From Lentisphaerota bacterium (lineage in GTDB: Bacteria > Verrucomicrobiota > Lentisphaeria > Victivallales > Victivallaceae), in NCBI GenBank assembly GCA_015061545.1, contig SUWJ01000010.1:1-64000 (forward strand): 64,000 nt of DNA. Direction: 5' to 3'. Position 1 is the first letter of the stretch. Each line of letters opens with the position of its first letter. Below the pieces are notes generated by a model, which worked only from the letters and a program-made list of their open reading frames with translations, did not search any database and was not told where the DNA came from. A program made the position numbers and the translations under genes. Below are positions 45,722 through 55,038 of this stretch, piece by piece.

Positions 45722-46957
45722 TTACTTGTTGATTCTGAATACATGATCCGACAGGATCGGCAGTTCAACCTTGTCCGCAGGTTCCAGCTGCCACATATTC
45801 AAATAATCGGTTGTCGCAACCGTTGCCACAAAAATCATGATCAATGCCGCCAGCGTGGCAAAGATGGCAAAGGTCACATTGATAGCCGTGGATTCAGGTC
45901 GGCTGTCCTTGAGCTTGTTGACCGCATTGGGATCCAGCGCACCTGCACCATCCTGCACCATGGGCGCGCTGCCCAGATCTTTGATGGCATCGGTATTGAC
46001 TTTAAGCCCGGCTTTTTCTTTGGGCGGAGCCTGATTTTTGCCGTTATTGCCTGTGGGTTCTTCCTGAGGAGCTTCTGCTGCGGGGGCAGGTTTGGGCATG
46101 GCAGGTTTGGCTGCCGCTGCGGGCTTGTTCAGTTTAATGCCGCCAACTGCCGACGCGCCGCCCGCCTGAGAGGCAGGAGCCACCGAACCGGGCATGGCGG
46201 GTTTGGGGGCAGGACGCTGCAGTTTAACCGTATCATCCACATTGCCGGCCTTGAACTTTTCGTCCTGGGCATCTATTTTTACGCTCTTGCGGGTACGGGT
46301 GTCGTCACCGGCGGGAGCGTTAAGGTCAATTTCAGGAGCTGACGCTTCCGGAACAGTCAGCTTGACCGTCTTGCGGGTGTTGGTATCACCGGGTTTGGCA
46401 TTCAGGTCGATCACCGGCGTATGCGTAGGCGCAATGCTGTTGACTTTGACTGTCTGGCGGGGCTTGGTCGGATCCGCAACTTTGGCGGGCTGTACCGGCG
46501 GCGGTGCCGCAGCCGAGATTTTGACCGTCTTGCGGGTAGTGGTGTCGAGATCCGCTTCGGTCATTGCAATAACATCCTGAGTGTCAAGTGCTTCAAGCTG
46601 CTGAGTGCGGCGCGGGGTCGCACTGTGGGCCGGGGCGGGCACGGGTTTGGCAATGTCGAGCGGTTTGACGGCAGGACCATTGGCCAAACTGGAGAGTTTG
46701 ACGGTACGGCGGGTACGGGTGTCGTCGGATTGCTCTGCTGCCGGAGCAGGAGCTGCCGCAGGTTTGGGCGCGCCCATTCCTGCCAGACCCTGCAGTTTCA
46801 TAGTACGGCGGGTCATAGTGCTGGAGGCAGGAGCTGCCGTTGCAGAGGTTTCCAGATCAATAGCAGGAGCAGTTCTGCCGGGAGTATTGGCGTTGATCTT
46901 GCTCGTTACCCTGGTCTTGGTATCTTCAGCTTCCGGGAGGTTGTTTTGTTCTGTCAT
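45722..46957 (-). CDS. Repeat-rich membrane protein with TR(R/K)TVK motifs
   Basis: Not a family I recognise. The 411-residue protein is mostly disordered and rich in Pro, Ala and Thr. Its first 250 residues carry about nine copies of a short motif: TRVTSKI, TRRTMKL, TRRTVKL, PRRTQQL, TRKTVKI, PRQTVKV, TRKTVKL, TRKSVKI and DDTVKL. Each puts a Thr or Ser directly after basic residues, which is how basophilic Ser/Thr kinases select sites, so repeated phosphorylation is possible but unproven. Near the C-terminus (about 353-378) is one membrane helix, then about 30 residues. The long part would be cytoplasmic if the helix exits outward. It follows a TPR gene on the same strand. Confidence 0.6.
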   Translation of the reverse strand: MTEQNNLPEAEDTKTRVTSKINANTPGRTAPAIDLETSATAAPASSTMTRRTMKLQGLAGMGAPKPAAAPAPAAEQSDDTRTRRTVKLSSLANGPAVKPLDIAKPVPAPAHSATPRRTQQLEALDTQDVIAMTEADLDTTTRKTVKISAAAPPPVQPAKVADPTKPRQTVKVNSIAPTHTPVIDLNAKPGDTNTRKTVKLTVPEASAPEIDLNAPAGDDTRTRKSVKIDAQDEKFKAGNVDDTVKLQRPAPKPAMPGSVAPASQAGGASAVGGIKLNKPAAAAKPAMPKPAPAAEAPQEEPTGNNGKNQAPPKEKAGLKVNTDAIKDLGSAPMVQDGAGALDPNAVNKLKDSRPESTAINVTFAIFATLAALIMIFVATVATTDYLNMWQLEPADKVELPILSDHVFRINK

Positions 46958-47121
46958 AAAAACTATCCTGTTTTAGGAGGTTTAAGTCCCCGTTTTTTGT
47001 TATTTGTAAATACCCATTCGGTCAAGAATATAACCCTGTATTTTCAAAATGGCAAATCCTGAAAGGCATATTCCTGATTATTTTACGTTTTTTTTTGAAA
47101 AAAATCGGAAAAAATCCTTTT

Positions 47122-48507
47122 TTAAGCGTTTCCGCCCAGTTGTTGGATCCGTTGAGCCACATCTCTGAACTTGGTGCTGTTGCGGTAGATTTCCTGAAAT
47201 GCCGCCAGCGCTTCATCTTTTCGGCCGAGTTCTTCCAGCGCCGAAGCGCGGGTGTACATGACCGCAAATTTATTCCGATCCATACGCACCATTTCCGCCA
47301 GCGCTTCGTCGCAGAAGCGGATGGCTTCTTCGTACTGATTCTGTTCAAAGGCGCAGCGACCCAGCAGAGCTATGCTGGGAGTGCGGCGCTGGGGACTCTT
47401 GGCTGCTTCGTTCAGCTCCCGCACCGCATCTTCGTAGCGGCCGGCATCGGCATAGATCGAACCCAGGTCAAAGTGCAGCAGCGCTTCCGCAGGGTACGCC
47501 TGGACCCGCCGTTCGGCACGTTCGATACGGAATTCCAGCAAAAAGTCTTCCGCTTCCTTGAGATTGCCTTCCATCGCCGGATCCACCGCTGCTTTTTTGC
47601 GCACCTGATCCACGATCAAATTGTATTTGGCAAGGTAGGTGCGTTCGATCTGCTTATCCAGCGTCGGGTCCAGCGCGGGCAGATTTTTAGCCACGATCTC
47701 GAAGTTTTCGATCGCTTTGTCGTAATCGCCGACTACGATGTAGGCTTCCGCCAGCTTTTTGCGCATTTCGTCAGAATTCTTTTCCGCCAGTTCTTTGGTG
47801 TAGAGTTTGATCAAAGTGCGGGCGTGGTCGGCATCGCGCAAGGTTCCTTCCGCCAGCTGAATGGTCAGCGCGTCATCTTTCACGCTCTTGCCGCGGCTGG
47901 CAAGGCTTTCCTTTTCCCATGCCGCTTTCTGCTGAGTGGCAAATGCCGCTGCTTCGCGCAATTCGTTCTGGATTTTCTTATCTTTGGGATTCTTGCTGGC
48001 AAGATACTGGAATACCTTCAAGGCTTCCTGGGCCTGACCGTCGGAGCGGTAGCAGCCCGCCAGCTTGCGGAGTACCTGTACATTGTCAGGCTGATAATCG
48101 TGCAGCACCTGCAACGCATCAATGGCAATGTTAGCTGCATCGGCTTTAACTGCCGCATCCGCCAGCGCCTGCAGCACGGTGGGATTGTTCAGGTAGGAGC
48201 TCAAAACTTTTTCGCACTCGCCAATGGCATCCAAGGGACTGCTCTTGGTCAGACTTTTGATTTTGCCCATTGCCAGCGCGCCTTTGATCCCGGCAATGGT
48301 TTGAGCCATGCCCTTGCGGGTTTTGGTGTACTGCTTTTCGTAGCTGCGCAGTTTCTGACGCGCTTCGGTGAAGGCGGGAACCCGCAGTACGACCTCAAGC
48401 ATACAGCGGATCGCAAATTCCCAGTTCTCGCTGCGTTCAAATTCGACCGCGCGATTGTAGAATTCACGGATCCCTGCGTGCACATCCTGAAGAGTTTTTT
48501 CTTTCAT
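47122..48507 (-). CDS. TPR-repeat protein
   Basis: A 461-residue all-helical protein of tetratricopeptide repeats, for example PTVLQALADAAVKADAANIA, VLRKLAGCYRSDGQAQEALK, LAEAYIVVGDYDKAIENFE, LLHFDLGSIYADAGRYEDAV and ALLGRCAFEQNQYEEAIRF. It has no signal peptide and is probably a cytoplasmic scaffold. The ORF track starts seven codons earlier at a TTG with GGAAG nearby; the ATG at 48507 lacks a good Shine-Dalgarno, so either start may be used. It lies upstream of the TRKTVK-repeat protein by 164 bases and may act with it. Confidence 0.75.
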   Translation of the reverse strand: MKEKTLQDVHAGIREFYNRAVEFERSENWEFAIRCMLEVVLRVPAFTEARQKLRSYEKQYTKTRKGMAQTIAGIKGALAMGKIKSLTKSSPLDAIGECEKVLSSYLNNPTVLQALADAAVKADAANIAIDALQVLHDYQPDNVQVLRKLAGCYRSDGQAQEALKVFQYLASKNPKDKKIQNELREAAAFATQQKAAWEKESLASRGKSVKDDALTIQLAEGTLRDADHARTLIKLYTKELAEKNSDEMRKKLAEAYIVVGDYDKAIENFEIVAKNLPALDPTLDKQIERTYLAKYNLIVDQVRKKAAVDPAMEGNLKEAEDFLLEFRIERAERRVQAYPAEALLHFDLGSIYADAGRYEDAVRELNEAAKSPQRRTPSIALLGRCAFEQNQYEEAIRFCDEALAEMVRMDRNKFAVMYTRASALEELGRKDEALAAFQEIYRNSTKFRDVAQRIQQLGGNA

Positions 48508-48741
48508 AAAAACTTTTTTTTTCAGCAACGATTCTTCCGGGGGTGGAGAATCGGTTGCCCTCCCTTGTGATTTATTATATAAAAAAATTAAAAAATTGTC
48601 ATCTCATCGGTATTTCTCAGACACGGAAATACACCATTCTTTATCTATACACCATTTTCCTGTTTTTTTCAAGCTTTAAATGCAAAAAATCATCATTTTT
48701 TATTTGTGGAGCGGATGGTAATCAAGAATGTTTAAAAAAAT

Positions 48742-48769
48742 TTGCCGAACATAAAAAAAGTGCTATATT
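48742..48769 (+). promoter_or_regulatory. Candidate promoter for the symporter operon
   Basis: TTGCCG, 16 bases, TATATT, about 46 bases before the small accessory gene. The preceding stretch 48508-48741 is AT-rich and shows no gene, repeat or clear terminator. Confidence 0.5.
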
Positions 48770-48815
48770 AACCTGATATGTTTATATATACTTATATGTA
48801 ATACGGGAGCGTCTA

Positions 48816-48944
48816 ATGTTTTTGGGTATGAGTGACCCATGGGTGGCAGCGGCTTATATTGCCAATATTGCTGTTACTCTGGTCTGTGTTGTTTACGGGA
48901 TCTGTTTCTACAATTCGGGCGATGATTCAGAGGTGGAAAAATGA
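48816..48944 (+). CDS. Symporter small accessory protein (42 aa)
   Basis: Too short for the ORF track. The reading frame gives 42 residues starting MFLGMSDPWVAAAYIANIAV, with one hydrophobic helix (about 8-32) and an acidic tail. The LGMSDPW start and VYGI near the helix end match the small accessory proteins that NCBI annotates upstream of sodium:solute symporters. A GGGAG Shine-Dalgarno lies seven bases ahead, and its TGA overlaps the symporter ATG by four bases. It probably forms a small subunit or stabiliser of the transporter. Confidence 0.75.
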   Translation: MFLGMSDPWVAAAYIANIAVTLVCVVYGICFYNSGDDSEVEK

Positions 48945-50521
48945 ATAGTACACTTATATTCTGCCTGATCGTTCCGCTTTTTCTCGCTGCGGTGGCTTAC
49001 TTGAGTTATCTGGGGTACCGCTCCACCCGCAGCAGCAAAGATTATCTGGTGGGCGGCAACTCGGTGCACCCTTTTGTTATGGCAATGAGTTACGGCGCTG
49101 CGTTTATCAGCACTTCGGCGATCGTCGGATTCGGCGGCATGGCGGGAGTGTACGGCCTGGGGCTTTTGTGGCTGCCGTTCATGAACATAGCCGTAGGTGT
49201 GTTGCTGGCGTTTCTGGTTTTCGGAAAACGTACCCGCCGGATCGGTCAGCGGCTGGATGCCAACACCTTTCCTGAATTTATCGGTCTGCGCTTTCAGTCG
49301 CGTTGGATAAAGGTGCTGCTGGCGGCGATCATCGTGGCTTTTATGCCGATCTATTCGGGCGTGGTGCTGATCGGCGGAGCCCGCTTTCTGGAACAGACGC
49401 TCAATGTGGATTACAATGTGGCGCTGCTGATTTTTGCGGTGGTGATTTCCATTTACGTCGGTTTTGGCGGGATCAAAGGCGTGATGTATGTCGATGCAAT
49501 GCTGGGCGTGGTGATGGTGCTGGGGATGCTTTCGCTGCTGGTGATGACTTATCATGAGATGGGCGGCATTGTTTCGGCGCATCAGGCACTCAGCGATATG
49601 CGACCGCTGGTGCCGGAAGCACTTGCCAAACTGGGGCATGAGGGCTGGACAAGTATGCCGCGCTGGAACTCGCAATGGTCGTGGACTCTTATATCCAGTT
49701 TGATTCTGGGTGTGGGGATCGGTGCTTTGGCGCAGCCGCAGCTGGCGGTCAGATTTATGACGGTCAAAAGCGGCAAGCAGCTCAATCGGGCGGTGCTGGT
49801 CGGTTCGGTATTTATCCTCTGTACTGCGGGGATCGCGTATGTGGTCGGCGCCCTTGCCAATGTCTGGTTTTTCCGTCATGACGGCGTGATTGCGCTGCAG
49901 GCGGCGGGGGGCAATGCGGATTTGATCATTCCCCGTTTTATTGATCGGGCTATGCCTAAAGCATTTGTCTATATATTTATGCTTACGCTGCTGTCGGCAG
50001 CGATGAGTACGCTCAGTTCGCTGGTACACGTCAACGGCAGTTCGCTGGGGCACGACCTCTGCCGGACTTTGAGTCAGGATAAACTCGACAGCCGCAAGAT
50101 CACCCGTATCGGGGTGGTGCTGGGGATCATCGGCAGTATTGCCGTAGCTTACATCTTTCCCCCCGGTATTGTGGCCCGGGGTACTGCGATCTTTTTCGGG
50201 GTATGTGCGGCGGCTTTTCTGCCCGCTTACTTTGCCGCTCTTTACTGGAAACGCGCCACCCGTATCGGAGTTTGGGCGAGTGTGGTGACCGGTTCGGCGG
50301 TGAGTATTTTCGGATTGACTTTTATGCACATATCAGAATCCAAAGCGTTGGGGATCTGCAAACTGGTCACGGGTAAAGATGTGCTTTTCAGTCAATTCCC
50401 CTGGCCCTTTGTGGATACGCTTTGCTATGCGCTGCCGCTTTCGGCGGTGGTGCTGGTGGTGGTGAGTCTTTGTACCGCTGCACCTGATAAAGAACATATC
50501 AACAAGTGTTTTGATAAATAA
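48941..50521 (+). CDS. Sodium:solute symporter (SSS family)
   Basis: A 526-residue inner-membrane protein with 12-13 hydrophobic helices. SSS features include SSKDYLVGGNSVHPFVMAMS in the first cytoplasmic loop, GAAFISTSAIVGFGG in TM2, and LTLLSAAMSTLSSLVH near the middle, which holds the sodium-site serines. The substrate is not readable. The downstream iorAB genes suggest amino-acid or keto-acid uptake; that is a guess from position. Translationally coupled to the accessory peptide. Confidence 0.88.
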   Translation: MNSTLIFCLIVPLFLAAVAYLSYLGYRSTRSSKDYLVGGNSVHPFVMAMSYGAAFISTSAIVGFGGMAGVYGLGLLWLPFMNIAVGVLLAFLVFGKRTRRIGQRLDANTFPEFIGLRFQSRWIKVLLAAIIVAFMPIYSGVVLIGGARFLEQTLNVDYNVALLIFAVVISIYVGFGGIKGVMYVDAMLGVVMVLGMLSLLVMTYHEMGGIVSAHQALSDMRPLVPEALAKLGHEGWTSMPRWNSQWSWTLISSLILGVGIGALAQPQLAVRFMTVKSGKQLNRAVLVGSVFILCTAGIAYVVGALANVWFFRHDGVIALQAAGGNADLIIPRFIDRAMPKAFVYIFMLTLLSAAMSTLSSLVHVNGSSLGHDLCRTLSQDKLDSRKITRIGVVLGIIGSIAVAYIFPPGIVARGTAIFFGVCAAAFLPAYFAALYWKRATRIGVWASVVTGSAVSIFGLTFMHISESKALGICKLVTGKDVLFSQFPWPFVDTLCYALPLSAVVLVVVSLCTAAPDKEHINKCFDK

Positions 50522-50550
50522 ATAACTGCAAGAGAGAGGAGTAATAGATT

Positions 50551-52152
50551 ATGGCCGTAAAACAGCTGCTCAGCGGCAACGAAGCGATTGCTTTGGCTGC
50601 CATAGATGCCCAGGTGGCATTCGGTGCCGGTTATCCCGGAACCCCTTCGTCAGAGATTCTGGATGAATTTGCCAAGCTCGGCGGCAAAGCCCAATGGTCG
50701 CCCAATGAAAAAACCGCGTTGGAAAACGCCATCGGCGGAGCTTTCGGACAGGTTCGGACGCTGGCAACGATGAAACACGTTGGTTTGAATGTGGCTGCCG
50801 ACCCGCTTTTTACCATTGCTTATTCGGGAACTCCCGGTGGATTGGTGATAATTTCTGCCGACGATCCGGGTATGGCATCCAGCCAGAACGAACAGGACAA
50901 CCGCCGTTATGCAGCGGCGGCAGGAGTGCCGATGTTTGAACCGGCTGATTCGCAGGAAGCATACGATCTGCTCTTTGAAGCGTTTGAACTTTCGGAAAAA
51001 TTCCACCAGCCGGTGCTTTTCCGTATGACCACCCGCGTATGCCACAGCAAAAGTCTGGTGGCGCGGCGCGAAAATGGCGTTGACGCACCGGTTGCGCGTT
51101 ACACCAAAGATGTAAAATCCAACGTTATGATTCCTGCTTATGCGCGCATTGCCCACAAGAAACTGCGTCAGAAGCTTGCCGATATTGCCGCATTGAGCGA
51201 TAAATCTGAAGTTTATACCAGCGAGTTATCCAAGGGCAGCGATTTAGGGATCATCACTTCCGGCATCAGCTATCACCATTGCCGGGAAGCGGCGCCTGAG
51301 GCTTCGATCCTCAAGCTGTCGCTGACCTATCCGCTGCCGCAGGAGAAACTCCGCGAGTTTGCCGGCAAAGTCAAACGCTGCGTAGTAGTGGAAGAAGGCG
51401 ATCCGATTCTGTTTGAAAGCTGTAAAGCCATGGGGTTGGCGGTGGAAGGCAAAGCCGAAATGTACCGTTTCGGAGAATTGAACGTGGAACGGGTCCGCCG
51501 GATCCTTGCCAATGATCTTACTGCCGAACCGCAGCCGCTGCCGGGCAAACCTCCGCAGCTTTGTGTGGGCTGCCCGCACCGTAAATCCTACGAAGCGCTC
51601 AAGGCTCTGAACTGCATCGTTACCGGCGATATCGGCTGCTATACGCTGGGCGTGCTGCCTCCCTTTGAAGCGGTGGATACCTGTGTCTGCATGGGTGCCA
51701 GTGTTACTACGGGGCTGGGGTTGCGGCGGGTGCTGCCCGAAGCCGAGGCGCGGCGGGTGGTCAGCGTGCTGGGCGACAGCACTTTCTGGCACACCGGGAT
51801 CAACGGTATTGTGGATATGGTCTACAACAAGCCGTCTACCGGTCACGTTGTAATGGTGCTGGATAACAGCATTACCGCTATGACCGGGCTGCAGGAACAC
51901 CCGGGAACGGGCCGCAAGCTGGATCATACTCCGGCGGAAAAGCGCCTGGTTATCGAAGATACCGTCAAGGCCATGGGCGTGGATAATGTTGATATCATAG
52001 ACCCGCTGACTGAACAGGATAAATTGCGCAGCGTGCTTGCCGAACGGCTTGCCAGTAACGATACAACAGTTATCATTGCCCGCCGCGCCTGTATTCTGGG
52101 GGCGGTCAAAGCCAAGAGTTATGAAGAAAGTGCCAAAGTGGAGAGCAAGTGA
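50551..52152 (+). CDS. iorA: Indolepyruvate ferredoxin oxidoreductase alpha, lacking the ferredoxin domain
   Basis: TPP-dependent oxidative decarboxylation of aryl pyruvates to aryl-acetyl-CoA. The 533-residue protein has the pyrimidine-binding domain (GYPGTPSSEIL, SPNEKTALENAIGGAFGQ) and a TPP-binding domain with CVGCPHRKSYEAL and VTGDIGCYTLG, then LGDSTFWHTGINGI and VLDNSITAMTG. Typical IorA proteins of about 600 residues end with two [4Fe-4S] clusters. This one stops after RRACILGAVKAKSYEES with no CxxCxxC motif, so the electron exit domain is missing. iorB follows directly. GAGAGAGG precedes the ATG. Confidence 0.88.
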   Translation: MAVKQLLSGNEAIALAAIDAQVAFGAGYPGTPSSEILDEFAKLGGKAQWSPNEKTALENAIGGAFGQVRTLATMKHVGLNVAADPLFTIAYSGTPGGLVIISADDPGMASSQNEQDNRRYAAAAGVPMFEPADSQEAYDLLFEAFELSEKFHQPVLFRMTTRVCHSKSLVARRENGVDAPVARYTKDVKSNVMIPAYARIAHKKLRQKLADIAALSDKSEVYTSELSKGSDLGIITSGISYHHCREAAPEASILKLSLTYPLPQEKLREFAGKVKRCVVVEEGDPILFESCKAMGLAVEGKAEMYRFGELNVERVRRILANDLTAEPQPLPGKPPQLCVGCPHRKSYEALKALNCIVTGDIGCYTLGVLPPFEAVDTCVCMGASVTTGLGLRRVLPEAEARRVVSVLGDSTFWHTGINGIVDMVYNKPSTGHVVMVLDNSITAMTGLQEHPGTGRKLDHTPAEKRLVIEDTVKAMGVDNVDIIDPLTEQDKLRSVLAERLASNDTTVIIARRACILGAVKAKSYEESAKVESK

Positions 52153-52154
52153 CA

Positions 52155-52628
52155 ATGAGCAAGACGATCAATATAATTGTAGCCGGTCTGGGTGGTCAGG
52201 GGGTGCTTAAAGCCTCCGATATCGTTGCCGAAGCGGTCTTTGCCGCAGGGTTCGACGTCAAAAAGAGCGAGGTTCACGGTATGAGTCAGCGCGGCGGATC
52301 TGTTTCCAGCGAAGTTCGTTACGGCGAAGATGTGGCAAGTCCCATGATCCCCGCGGGAGAAACGGATTTTCTGCTGGTGCTGGAAGATACTCAAATCGAG
52401 GTCAACCGGAACAAACTCAAAGCAGACGGCAAACTTATCACCCTTGCCGATGTGGATGCTTCCAAGCTGGAGAATCCCAAGACGGTCAATATTGCCATGC
52501 TGGGGGTACTCAGCGCCAGTTTGCCGGAAATTCCTGAACAATGCTGGCTGGATGCGTTGAAGAAATTTCTGCCTGAAAAACATCATGCGGTCAATTTGAC
52601 TGCATTTGCCATGGGCAGAGGTAAATAA
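52155..52628 (+). CDS. iorB: Indolepyruvate oxidoreductase beta subunit
   Basis: A 157-residue gamma-domain-type subunit with the hallmark GLGGQGVLKASDIVAEA and SEVHGMSQRGGSVSSEVR, in which the MSQRGG loop contacts the CoA/TPP site. It is shorter than the usual 190 residues. The ORF track begins at a GTG six bases earlier; GGAGAG sits nine bases before the ATG at 52155, so that start is preferred. It is two bases after the iorA stop and needs iorA for activity. Confidence 0.9.
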   Translation: MSKTINIIVAGLGGQGVLKASDIVAEAVFAAGFDVKKSEVHGMSQRGGSVSSEVRYGEDVASPMIPAGETDFLLVLEDTQIEVNRNKLKADGKLITLADVDASKLENPKTVNIAMLGVLSASLPEIPEQCWLDALKKFLPEKHHAVNLTAFAMGRGK

Positions 52629-52659
52629 CAACGTTTTCTCCGCCATGCGGATATTTCAA

Positions 52660-52695
52660 GGGGCTGCAGCAGATAGTATGGTTTGCTGCAGCCCC
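52660..52695. terminator. Terminator between iorB and yihY
   Basis: A 12-bp perfect stem, GGGGCTGCAGCA/TGCTGCAGCCCC. It serves the convergent iorB and YihY genes. A long T-run is absent. Confidence 0.65.
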
Positions 52696-52728
52696 GATTG
52701 ATTTTATGGGATCAATGTTACTTCAATA

Positions 52729-54021
52729 TCATTTGTTGATCAGATCGCAGAGCAATACTTCGCCCTGGGAGGCAATGGCGGTTTTACGCATATTTTCCAG
52801 TATATCAAAGATTTTTTTGCCTGTGCGGGTTTCGGCGGCGGCAAAGTTGCGGTCGATCTTGAGGTCGTCGTAACGCTCCATAACCGCAGCGATGGTCATT
52901 TGCTGCAGCGGGATCGCCGGGTGATAGCCGGGGGCGTCGTACTCTTCGGAACCAATAGCGGCAATCACGTTGCTGCGGCGCAGATTATTTATCAATTCTG
53001 CGGTCATGGTGGGCGAAAGACCCAGTTTTTCCGCCAGCGCCGCTTCGGTGGGCGGCGGGTTGCCGCAGGCAAAGTCGTGAGCGATCTCGGCAGCCAGCAT
53101 CAGCGCCATCAACCGTTTTTCGCCCTGAGTGCGTTCGTGGTCGCGGGCCTGTTTGCTTACATAGTCATACTTTTGATAGAGGTAACTCAAGGTTACACCG
53201 AAAAGCAGGATCAGCCAGTTCAAATACACCCAGATCAAAAAGAGCGGCAGCGCCGAAAAACTCCCGTAGATAACATTGTAGCGGGATAAGCCCATCTGAA
53301 CAAAGAAGTAGCCGCTTTGCAATATCTGGTAGATGCTCCCGGCAATGACCCCGCCGAAGATCGCTGCCGAAAACTTGACTCTGGTATTGGGCAGGAATAT
53401 GTAAATAAAACTGAACAGTACCCAGACCAGAAAATAAGGCATACATTTCAAGCCGAAGGTGGTTACGGCTTGCAGATATACTCCGAGGCTGGAGCCTTCA
53501 GAGAACTTTTCCACATATCTTGATACCAGCACGCTGGCAGAGCTTGCCGCCAGCAGCAGCGTCGGTACGATCACCAGAAAGGAGAGATAGTCGGTAAATT
53601 TGCGGAAGATCGTCCGGTTTTTCTGCACTTTCCATACCCGGTTGATGGCGCCTTCGATATTGCCGATCATCTTGACCACCGACCAGCAGAGAATCAACGC
53701 CCCGACTCCCGCCACCAAGCCGCCGCGGGTTTCGCTGAGGGTTTTATCGGCAAAGTTGTAAAGCCAGTTGAGTATTTCGCCGTGTTCGCTCATGCGGGTG
53801 GACATCTCCTGTTTGAGCCATTCATCCAGCGAGAAACCTTTTGCCACCCCGAAAATCAGCGCAAAGACCGGTACGATGGCGAATAAAGTGTAATAGGTCA
53901 GCGAAGATGCCCGCAGCTGACCTTCGCTGGCGGTAAAGGCGGGCAGCGATTCGCGCATAATGTTGAGGCAGCGTTTAACGTTCCAGAAAAACTTTTCTTT
54001 TTTGTCGTTCATATTGTTCAT
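52729..54021 (-). CDS. YihY/BrkB-family inner-membrane protein with C-terminal domain
   Basis: A 430-residue protein. The first about 295 residues are the six-helix BrkB-like membrane domain (SLTYYTLFAIVPVFALIFGV, ALPLFLIWVYLNWLILLFGV). The family was once misnamed RNase BN; transport activity is suspected but unproven. About 130 residues follow that look like a winged-helix domain, with PTEAALAEKLGLSPTMTAEL and NNLRRSNVIAAIG. The first of two ATGs has GGGGAA upstream. Confidence 0.82.
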   Translation of the reverse strand: MNNMNDKKEKFFWNVKRCLNIMRESLPAFTASEGQLRASSLTYYTLFAIVPVFALIFGVAKGFSLDEWLKQEMSTRMSEHGEILNWLYNFADKTLSETRGGLVAGVGALILCWSVVKMIGNIEGAINRVWKVQKNRTIFRKFTDYLSFLVIVPTLLLAASSASVLVSRYVEKFSEGSSLGVYLQAVTTFGLKCMPYFLVWVLFSFIYIFLPNTRVKFSAAIFGGVIAGSIYQILQSGYFFVQMGLSRYNVIYGSFSALPLFLIWVYLNWLILLFGVTLSYLYQKYDYVSKQARDHERTQGEKRLMALMLAAEIAHDFACGNPPPTEAALAEKLGLSPTMTAELINNLRRSNVIAAIGSEEYDAPGYHPAIPLQQMTIAAVMERYDDLKIDRNFAAAETRTGKKIFDILENMRKTAIASQGEVLLCDLINK

Positions 54022-54213
54022 AAAGTGATTCCCCGCGTTTTTATCGGTTTTAAAGCGATCGGAGAAATATAATCTGTGTTGAACGCATTGTCAAATTTTT
54101 ACACAATATTTATCGCGGCAGGTTGAATTTTGCAATTCAGGGTGTATTTTGATTCAGTCGCCGTAAATGCGGCAGTAAAACAATGCAAAGGCAAAGGATA
54201 CAGAGATTGATTT

Positions 54214-55038
54214 ATGAAAGATTCTACCAATAAGCAGCTTGATTGCGAAGAACGTTTCGGGATCGTTTCCGCCGGTTCGCTGGCGGCAGGCAAGTTCAGT
54301 TCGCTGGTGCTGGGCTGCGTGTTGACGGCGGTTTTTTACGGAGTGCTGAGCCTGGCAAAACTGATTTGGAGCAATGCAGCGCTGCTGCAGATGTTTTTTC
54401 CCGGCGGGGCGGAAAACCGCACGCTGATCCCGGCAATAACGGTGTTGGCTGCCATGTGGACATTGTCGATGCTGCTGATTAAAAAAAGTAAACTTAAATT
54501 GCAGCAGAAAATGTTTGCTGCGGGTAGCGAACTCTGGCGTCAGGCGTGTACTGAATCGCAGTTCCGCAGCATCTACCCCGAGCCTGAAGCTTCGGTTGCG
54601 GCAGTCATGCTGGCGGAACAGTTGAAATTGCATCGGAGCGATTTGGCGCTTGCCGATCGGCTGCAGATCATGGAAAACAAATTTGATGATCTGGAAAAGG
54701 AGTTGGAAAATAATTTCATTATTATCAGCAGTTTTATCTGGTCGATCCCCGTGCTGGGCTTTATCGGTACAGTTTTGGGGCTGGCAGGCGCGGTCAGCAA
54801 CTTCGGCTTGCTGGCAAGCGGCGATAAAGTCAGTTTCGAGGCAGTATTGCCGCAGATCACAGGCGGTTTGGCAACGGCGTTTGAAACCACCCTTATTGCT
54901 TTGGTCATGGCGTTGATATTGCAGTTGATTTCTTCGTTTCAGCTGCAAAGCGAGCTGGCATTTGCCGCGCGGATCAAAGCTGCCACCGGCGGAATGCCGA
55001 CTTGGGAAAATCCAGCGGAAGAGGTTGGGCGGCAATGA
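54214..55038 (+). CDS. MotA/TolQ/ExbB-type proton channel protein
   Basis: A 274-residue inner-membrane protein with helices near 29-51 and 72-88 and a final pair near 165-187 and 224-242. VLGFIGTVLGLAGAV and GGLATAFETTLIALVMALI are the conserved pore-helix segments of the MotA/TolQ/ExbB superfamily. Such proteins form a pentamer around two single-helix partners and convert proton flow into movement. Here two partners follow in the same operon. It is not near tonB, tolA or flagellar genes, so its task is unknown. Confidence 0.8.
   Translation: MKDSTNKQLDCEERFGIVSAGSLAAGKFSSLVLGCVLTAVFYGVLSLAKLIWSNAALLQMFFPGGAENRTLIPAITVLAAMWTLSMLLIKKSKLKLQQKMFAAGSELWRQACTESQFRSIYPEPEASVAAVMLAEQLKLHRSDLALADRLQIMENKFDDLEKELENNFIIISSFIWSIPVLGFIGTVLGLAGAVSNFGLLASGDKVSFEAVLPQITGGLATAFETTLIALVMALILQLISSFQLQSELAFAARIKAATGGMPTWENPAEEVGRQ

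Noticed and set aside
48908-50329. 473-aa minus-strand ORF
   Set aside because: Antisense of the sodium symporter, rich in His, Arg and Gln, no domain.
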